Source of the DNA: Nymphalis io | Taxonomy: Eukaryota > Arthropoda > Insecta > Lepidoptera > Nymphalidae | Direction of reading: 5' to 3' | DNA: 64,000 nt | Assembly: GCF_905147045.1 (NCBI RefSeq) | Contig: NC_065910.1 | Coordinates: forward strand, 6,882,001 to 6,946,000 | Shown here: positions 57,047-64,000 of the stretch, piece by piece | How positions within the stretch are numbered: the stretch's first letter is position 1 | How the letters are laid out: each line of letters opens with the position of its first letter | The notes under the pieces: model-generated | The model's database searches: none | What the model saw: the letters and a program-made list of their open reading frames with translations, nothing else | Told to the model about the DNA's origin: nothing | Position numbers and translations under genes: made by a program

Positions 57047-60000
57047 ATGATTTTTATCCGTGCAGTGACGGAGAAAGAATACATTTCACTGCCCCTCTCT
57101 TTCCCATGGGTGTCGTAAGAGGCGACTAAGGGATATCTGAGCGACCATCTGCTCATCTGGTGGTAGGATGCTAACATCCGCCTGGCTTGTTACCACCGTA
57201 CGCATGGTGAAAAACTCGTGAAGTGGCTTGCAGCCGCGTTTCGAGGTCAGCCAGCGTACAGCCAGAGCCCGAGCGAGTATTGCCGCGATGGGTGTTGGTC
57301 CGGTTGGAGACGGCTGTTGAACCAATGCCGGGGGAAACTGTATTGACCTGCCGGTCAGGGAGACCCGAAGAAACGGTTGTTCCGCTGGCCGCCCGTGGCA
57401 TAGTACAGGGGCCCGAGCGTGCCTAACCAGCTCGTGAGGCTGCCCCACCAGGCCACGCATAATCTCGGGGTGGACCGTCGTGCCGGTTGGTGACCGGTAG
57501 GTGGGGTCCCGGCGGCCACTTCCGGGGGGGTTCGGGGGCCCTTCCGTCCGGCGGGTCAGTGTATTTTTCCTTTTGGCAACCACTTGGGGAAACACGCCTC
57601 CACACTTTGCCCATCCCTATCGTGGCAATACATCGCTCGCTTCACGTCTCTTTTCCATTTAATTTCTCCCAAATGGCGCAACAAAAAAGAAATAACGGTC
57701 GTACAGCGGTGCTCACCCCCACCATACCCTCGCTGTTTGAGGTCGAGTTCTCTAACATCCGAGGACTCCACACTAACCTCAACGCTGTCCACCACCATCT
57801 CGAGACAGCACGGCCAGCAATGTTGTTTCTCACGGAGACACAAATACTCCGTCCTGCCGATACCAGCTACCTTAATTATCCCGGCTACACGCTTGAAGAA
57901 TCCTTCAAAGCGAAAGCCGGAGTATGCTTGGTCGTCAGGACGGATGTTTGCTGTCACCGACTGCGCTGCTTGGAGGACCCCTCCTTCTCCATGTTGGTGG
58001 TACGTGTGGACCTGGTTCGTCAGAGCCGAGTCTACGTGTGCCTCTACAGATCCCACAATGGTGACTTGGAGACAAGCCGACTATTTGACCATCTTAGTCG
58101 GGTGGCAGATGCTGCGCAAGAGCAATTTCCTAACGCGGAATTGGTGTTTTTGGGGGACTTTAATGCTCACCACGAATTCTGGTTGAAATCCCTCAAAACT
58201 GACCATGCTGGAAGGACTGCTCATGCTTTTGCTCTCACACATGACTTGACCCAACTGGTTGATCAGCCCACCAGGATCCCAGACATTGATGGGCAAGCAC
58301 CTTCTCTACTGGACCTTCTGCTGACTTCTCAACCCGGTGGAATATCAGGTTGTGGTTCAGGCTCCTCTTGGCTCTTCGGATCACAGCCTTATTTCTACCA
58401 GAGTGCCACAGGCCAAGCTGCCGCCACTAGCGGTATGCAAACGTCGCGTTTGGCACTATAAGTCGGCGGATTGGGACGGTATGCGCGATTACTATGCGTC
58501 GGTCCCTTGGAAGGAACGTTGCTTCAGTGGGAATGACCCGACAGCTAGTGCCGCCGCTGTTGCTGGCGAAATCATGCTGGGAATGGAATACTACATTCCT
58601 AGCTCAGATCTCGTCAGTAGGAGTACGCGTAACCGTTGGTTCACTCGTGAATGTGCCGATGCTGTATCAGCTAAGCAGGCGGCATATCGCAAGTGGATCA
58701 ACGGCTGCATTAGCGGGGCATCTAACATTGACTCACTGAAAGCAAACTATAATAAAAATTCCAAGTCCTGTAGAAAGGCATACACGAGAGCGGATGCACA
58801 GCGCATTGTACAGATTGGTCATGACCTTGTTTCGCATCCTAGGGGCTCCCGTAGCTTCTGGCGTCTGACCAAGTCTGTGCAAAACAATTTCTGCCAACCT
58901 TCGCTGCCACCGCTCAGAAATCCGGACGGATCGCTAGCTCACAGTCCGCAAGAGCAAGCTGATCTCCTGGCTAAACTCTTTGCCGACAATTCCGTCATCG
59001 ATGATTGTAGCGCACTGCCACCTACAATACCTGCATGTGGCCATACGATGCCTGACATTAAAATCAGGCAACGTGATGTGCGTGCGGAGCTGCAATCACT
59101 TGATGTACGGAAAGCTGGCGGTCCCGATGGAATACCAGCCATAGTGCTGAAGAAGTGCGCAGCGGAGCTGTCTCCTGTGTTAACGCGCCTGTTCCAACTT
59201 TCTCTCTCTTCGGGAAGTGTGCCGGAGGCTTGGAGAAGAGCTAATGTGCAAGCGGTTCCCAAAAAAGGGGATCGGTCTGACCCGGCAAATTATCGGCCAA
59301 TAGCTATCACCTCAGTACTTTGTAAGGTGATGGAACGGATTTTAAACAACCAACTGATCCATTACCTAGAAGATCACTGTCTAATTAATGATCGTCAGTA
59401 CGGGTTTCGACCAAAACGGTCCACAGGTGATCTACTAGCGTACGTAACACACCTCTGGGGTGAAGCTATCGACAAGCATGGAGAATCGTTGGCTGTCAGC
59501 CTCGATATCTCCAAGGCTTTCGACAGGGTCTGGCACAGAAGTCTTCTCTCCAAGCTACCGGCATATGGTCTGCCTGCTCAGCTATGCACCTGGATTGCCA
59601 GCTTCCTACACAAGCGTAGCCTTCGTGTTTTAGTAGATGGTTGCGCTTCACAATTCTATGTAGTGAATGCTGGGGTCCCCCAGGGATCTGTGCTATCTCC
59701 CACACTCTTTCTTTTGCATATCAATGATATGCTCTCCCTTGGGAACATACATTGCTATGCAGATGATAGTACAGTGCATGGTGGATACCACGGACGCGCA
59801 GTGGCTGGGCGGGCGGAAACTGAGGAGAGGCGGGAGAATCTTGTCATTGAACTCGATAGGACGTTAGATCTCATCGCCAAATGGGGCTCTGATAATCTTG
59901 TTGAGTTTAACCAAGAAAACACAGGTATGCGCTCTCACGGCGAAAAAGTCAACATTTTCCCCTCTTCCCTCCCTCTGTGGTACTCCGCTGGTGATGCAAA

Positions 60001-60729
60001 GCAAAATCGCCATGCTGGGGATTGACGTTCGCTGCGACCTTAGTCCAAGGGATTACATCGAGGCTGTTATAAAAACAGCTTCACGGAAACTCGGAGTTCT
60101 GAACAAGGTGCGGCGCTTTTTCACGCCACAACAACTGTGCCTGCTGTACAAAACACAGGTACGGTCTTGCGTGGAATATTGCTCGCACCTTTGGGATGGC
60201 TCCGCTAAGTACCTACTTGAGGCCTTGGACCGGTTGCAGCGACGTGCCGTACGCATTATTGGCGACGTAAAGGTCACAAACACCCTTGAACCTTTACAAT
60301 TTCGTCGTGAGATAGCAGCACTGAGCGCTTTCTATCGACTGTATCACGGCGAGTGCTCTGAGGAATTATTCTCTCTAATTCCTGCTTCCCCCTTCCTTCT
60401 TAAGTCCACGCGAGCTGGTTCTCGATGTCACCGCCTAACTGTGACATCAATTCCATCGCGAACAAAGAAATTTGGCAACTCCTTTCTTTGTCGCACTTCC
60501 AAAAAATGGAATTCCTTACCAGCTCACGTATTCCCCTCCTCTTACAACCCGGGTTCCTTCAAACGAGGCGTGAAGAGGCATCTTGCGGGCCGGCAAGGCG
60601 AAGGCGGCTAGTGCAGAACGTTTTTCCCGTCTGTACTGGCCGTCGTCGCGTTTGGACTCTACTACCACTTACTATCAGGTGGAGTAGAGTCATTTGCCCT
60701 CCCGGCGATATAAAAAAAAAAAAAAAAAA
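57047..60729 (+). mobile_element. Near full-length Jockey/CR1-type LINE
   Basis: The element begins around 57047-57060 with a GC-rich 5' region that includes CCCATGGGTGTCGTAAGAGG. A single large coding region for endonuclease and reverse transcriptase follows. The 3' UTR is short and holds an ACTACCACTTACTATCAGGT stem block. An 18-base A tail ends it (60712-60729). GC content is far above the flanks. No gag-like ORF1 was identified, so the 5' part may be missing or not coding. No clear target duplication. Clade is uncertain between Jockey and CR1 because I cannot build a tree. Confidence 0.9.
57673..60611 (+). pseudogene. LINE endonuclease/reverse transcriptase ORF, two frameshifts
   Basis: The ATG at 57673 starts an APE-type endonuclease: SNIRGLHTNL (metal-binding Asn), FLTETQI (Glu), VFLGDFNAHHEFW (Asp/Asn). 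An extra base near 58341 shifts the frame just before GSSDHSLIS (catalytic His). The second frame carries the reverse transcriptase: KAGGPDGIPA, VPKKGDRSDPANYRPIAI, SLDISKAFDRVWH (first Asp), AGVPQGSVLSPTLF and CYADDSTVHG (catalytic DD). A second shift near 59911 moves to a third frame, which ends at 60611 with a thumb and C-terminal region containing LQRRAVRII and a FKRGVKRHL tail. Domain order is normal and all catalytic motifs are present, so this is a recently disabled copy. Confidence 0.88.
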
Positions 60730-61432
60730 TACGATACTCGGGTTCATGCCAATTGATTATATTATTATAAATCTAGCTACAATAAATGTAGGTAATTATA
60801 AACATACCAGCTTTAAATTTAAATATGTTTTATCAAAATGATAATAGTCGTTTTATTTTTGAATCAACAATTCAGTTTTAAATTACTGTTTATAAGTAGC
60901 AAAAATGCTTATGCGTTCTAGAAAAAATACCAACCGCAAATGGCGTGTTTTGAAACGAGTGTCTATTAAAGTGCGTTGGAATAAGCTTCAACCGCTAAAA
61001 AGGACAGGCTCTTGCTTTTTACATTTTATATAACATAATTGTAATGTCTTCAAAATAAGTACGTATAAACAGACGTTTTATTCCAGTCTCTATTTATTTA
61101 TTATCTCACACAAACTTTCATAACTGATAATTCGTATGCACTTTCTCTTTTTTTCAAACAACTACATATAAAATGGAATATTTGTCTTTGCGACTGACGC
61201 GAACGAAATCCCACTTTTATATTTTATTTATACAAAGCATATTTGCTTTGTATGATAGTAAAGCTAATATGAAATCCTCGATTCGCAATTTAGTTACCAC
61301 TTTATATTGAACTAGTTATAACTTGCGAGTTTTATTATATACGAGTATATAAAAGTAGCCTAATCGTATTACCGTTACGTAAATGAAGTATTATGTAAGT
61401 TTAGTTCTGATTTGTTTTATTTGTATAAAAAT
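60730..61432. other. AT-rich DNA, presumed intronic
   Basis: A decayed A-SINE scrap may lie at 60955-61010 (GTGCGTTGGAATAAGCTTCA). No gene. Confidence 0.4.
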
Positions 61433-61599
61433 TTGAGATAGCGTAGCGGTTCGAACACGGATTTCGGTTTCAAACTCTAACAAGCACCACTGATTTATCT
61501 TGTGCTTAACTTGTGCTTATAATTAATTTGGACTCTCGAATTCTGTCACATCCTCCACTGGAGCAGCACGATTGAATAAGCTGCAAACCTTCTCATTTA
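61433..61599 (+). mobile_element. SINE family A, decayed
   Basis: TTTGAGATAGCGTAGCGGTT (head), AACAAGCACCACTGATTTAT, CTCCACTGGAGCAGCACGAT and AATAAGCTGCAAACCTTCTC. The 3' tail is missing; a B copy starts at its edge. Confidence 0.75.
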
Positions 61600-61815
61600 C
61601 TTGATGGTAGGGTCCGGGTACTACTCACTCGACACATTTCTATCGCTTATCAGCAATACACTAAGTGTTTCGGTTTCAAGCGTGAGTGATCCAGTGTAAT
61701 TATAGGCACAAGGGACATAACATTTTAGTTCCCAAGAACACATAAGCAATGTGAGGAATGACTAATTTTTCCACCATTTTATATGGGCGGTGATGACCAC
61801 TTACCCTTATGTGTT
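61600..61815 (+). mobile_element. SINE-like family B copy
   Basis: TTGATGGTAGGGTCCGGGTA, CGGTTTCAAGCGTGAGTGAT, AATTATAGGCACAAGGGACA, ATTTTAGTTCCCAAGAACAC and GATGACCACTTACCCTTATG. Confidence 0.82.
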
Positions 61816-62580
61816 ACAATTTTTTAATAACTTTAAAATCCACAAATTATTCAATTTAAATAACGAATACAGTTGACTTTTTGCTTTAAATTACGGTTTA
61901 ATGTTTACATAAATTTTAATAGTAGAACAACAATGTAAAAATATACATCGAACAGTTGCTCCGTTACGCTATGAAACAATAACAAACACACTTTCGCATT
62001 CATAATATTAGTGAGAATTTACAGATTGTTCAATATGGAAGTGAATTTTGTTTGTTATTACTCGGAAGCTTCTATTGATTTATCAATAATTACCGTTCCA
62101 ATAATGGAATCCAAATACATCGGTGACTTATTGAAATTATTACGAGTAACTTTTGTATTTAGAATTTATGTGCATTCTAAATACGAAATTGCTTTATTAT
62201 TAATAGTGTTCGATGAAGTCCATGCTCGCATTGCTTTTTTATTGTTTGTCGTTTATGTAAGATGCTTCGCTTCCTTATGAGTCTTAGGTTTGGTTTTCAT
62301 GACTTTCTGATGTAAAAAGTTTTTTTTTCAAATCGAACTAGTTCCTGGTAAAATTTATGAACTTATGAACACTTATACATGTTGAAAACTGACGTACGGT
62401 GATACTGACCTTAGAAGCGTATATGTTTTTAATATTATAATTATTTTAAATACTGCTTATGTACAGTATTTATGTCTTTTAGTTTTCACTTAGACTGTAT
62501 TATGAGAACCTTTAAGGCTTAAAATATGATTTTAAATAAACCATGAAACACTAAAATCAAAAGATATTTTAATAATAAAA
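61816..62580. other. AT-rich DNA, presumed intronic
   Basis: The 89-codon plus frame at 62011-62280 has hydrophobic stretches but no splice sites in a useful phase and no recognised motif. TTTCGCATTCATAATATTAG at 61992 resembles a Helitron-derived repeat end. No supported gene. Confidence 0.35.
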
Positions 62581-62945
62581 TTGTTCTCCAGACCGATTTC
62601 GGCCACGGCGGCCATTCTCAAGAGAGATTAGCTAACTGCGCAGGAGATATTATAGTGCACAAGTGTGTTTGCGCAAATACAGGTGCACTCTTTATTCCCT
62701 AACTGTCATAATCCGGTGGGAGGGCAATCCGACACGACCGGAAAGAGTTCAGGCGCAGAACCAACGGCTTTTTTTGCTTTCGGAGGCACGGGAGTGTATA
62801 TACTTCCAACTTCCATATTCCGGGCTGCTACTGAGAATTTCTGACAGAAAAACCCAATAACTTTTTATTCGGCTGACCTGGGAATTGAACCCAAGTCCTC
62901 CGGGTCTGCGGCCTTACATCAAGTCACTAGACCAACGAGGCATTC
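62581..62945 (-). mobile_element. SINE family D, full length
   Basis: About 360 bases in reverse: the tail block CCGATTTCGGCCACGGCGGC, the body AATCCGACACGACCGGAAAG, and the head GACCTGGGAATTGAACCCAA (box B) followed by AAGTCACTAGACCAACGAGG (box A side). The best-preserved D copy. The 65-codon plus frame inside is not a gene. Confidence 0.92.
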
Positions 62946-64000
62946 AAAGGATATATTATTTACTTTATAAATATTTATATTAATTTATACAAGACTAAAC
63001 GAGACCAGACTATTATTATTATTTTATTTATATTTAAATTATTATATTTGACCTAAGCAAGAACTGTTTATTGTGAACGATTACGACATCAAAACTATTT
63101 CGCTTAGCCAACCCTCCATTAGTAAATATGTTCTATACAATGTTTGTTCCCAATTGTTTGATCAACAAATGCGATTATTTGGGCCAAATAGATTTATCAC
63201 ATAACGTAGTATGTTATTACCAATGGGTTGGTTTTGTAAATATTGGGAATTTGCAATATGTATTTGCAACACGTTTAATCAATGTTTGTACAAATGTTTG
63301 AACAAATATGGCTGTTTTTTTTTACTTTGAACTCATGTTTTATGATTGGACGATGTATTGCGCTGACATTTAAATTGGAATGTTGATGTTAAATATTGCA
63401 ACAGTGATTACGATTTCGATGAATTTATTGTGATTTAATACACTTGTTGAATAAATATACATGAGTGGATGAATTGTTAACCGAAAATAGGTATTTTATT
63501 TTCGAATTATTATAAAAATAACATATTTTACCATCAGTATGAATGGTCCTTTTAGTTAGGTCCATTAGATAGCACCTTATCAAAATTACAGTTATTTCTA
63601 TACTTAACAGTTTTCACTCTTCAGGAACGCTTATCGCTTCAATTTTATTACTTTTTTAACTATAATTATTAATATTTCTAATAATTTCAGCCGTCTTAAA
63701 GAAAAGGCTGTAATCGATTAGTGAGTGGTTCATTGATATTTATATTTGTGTAAACAAATAATAAAAGGAAATAGTTGAATTGAAGAGATATGAAAATATC
63801 TCTTTGGTTTGCTTGTTAGTACACTAGCTTAAGCGGATATACACTTTATCACTTTTGATGTACATTCAAAGCAGTTCACGCAAAGCAAAATCATCCAGTA
63901 TAATGATTTTTGTTTACATACTTTCATCAAGTTTGTGTGGTTTTACGTTTCGAATATATACATAGTTAAAAATATAAAAAGTAATGTACTATTTTCACTT
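62946..64000. other. AT-rich DNA, presumed intronic
   Basis: Nothing recognised on either strand. Confidence 0.45.

Noticed and set aside
57487..57672. In-frame extension upstream of the LINE endonuclease
   Set aside because: The residues are low-complexity and GC-driven. The ATG at 57673 is followed directly by recognisable endonuclease sequence, so the extension is probably 5' UTR.
62011..62280. 89-codon plus-strand frame with membrane-like stretches, considered as a next exon of the host gene
   Set aside because: No acceptor giving phase 1, AT-driven residue use and no motif.
1..64000. Search for CRISPR arrays, phage, operons or toxin-antitoxin pairs
   Set aside because: The composition, SINE/LINE content and intron-like signals are eukaryotic. 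No regularly spaced repeats or bacterial-type gene clusters were seen.

Overview
This window is AT-rich eukaryotic DNA with no operons, no dense genes and almost no long open frames. It looks like butterfly or moth (Lepidoptera) DNA. The evidence is many copies of tRNA-headed SINEs, lepidopteran-style Helitron ends (a GAAGTCGCGG-like block followed by CTAG), a mariner element and RTE and Jockey/CR1-type LINEs. The order is inferred from remembered repeat types, not from a search.

I found one convincing piece of a host gene. It is a plus-strand exon at 53843-54021 with a good acceptor (TTTCATTTCAG) and a perfect donor (GTAAGT). It carries a 5' leader with two upstream ORFs, then 36 codons for a basic N-terminus and one hydrophobic segment, and it ends in phase 1. 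It is probably the first coding exon (signal peptide or signal anchor) of a long-intron gene for a secreted or membrane protein. The rest of the window would then be a 5'-UTR intron or upstream DNA on the left and intron 1 on the right. I could not find the next exon.

The rest is mostly repeats. Left third (1-21.6 kb): a nearly perfect 263-bp inverted repeat (2771-4216), SINEs, a 5'-truncated LINE 3' end (9298-9656), Helitron-like fragments, a collapsed Ty3/gypsy-like element with two short LTR-like repeats (13.6-14.5 kb), and a mariner with intact terminal repeats and TA duplication but a broken transposase (20489-21621). Middle (22-48.7 kb): five SINE families (called A-E here), RTE LINE fragments including one with its reverse transcriptase core deleted (35.7-37.1 kb), and a four-layer nest of repeats at 47.7-48.7 kb. 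Right part (49-64 kb): a SINE nested in a SINE (52.4-53.0 kb), the host exon, a near full-length LINE with endonuclease and reverse transcriptase domains broken by two one-base shifts (57.06-60.73 kb), and further SINE copies.

Two SINE families end in sequence resembling the 3' ends of two LINE families in the same window (A with RTE, B with the Jockey/CR1-type LINE). This suggests that each SINE uses that LINE's machinery to move. No tRNA gene, rRNA gene, CRISPR array or bacterial-type system is present.
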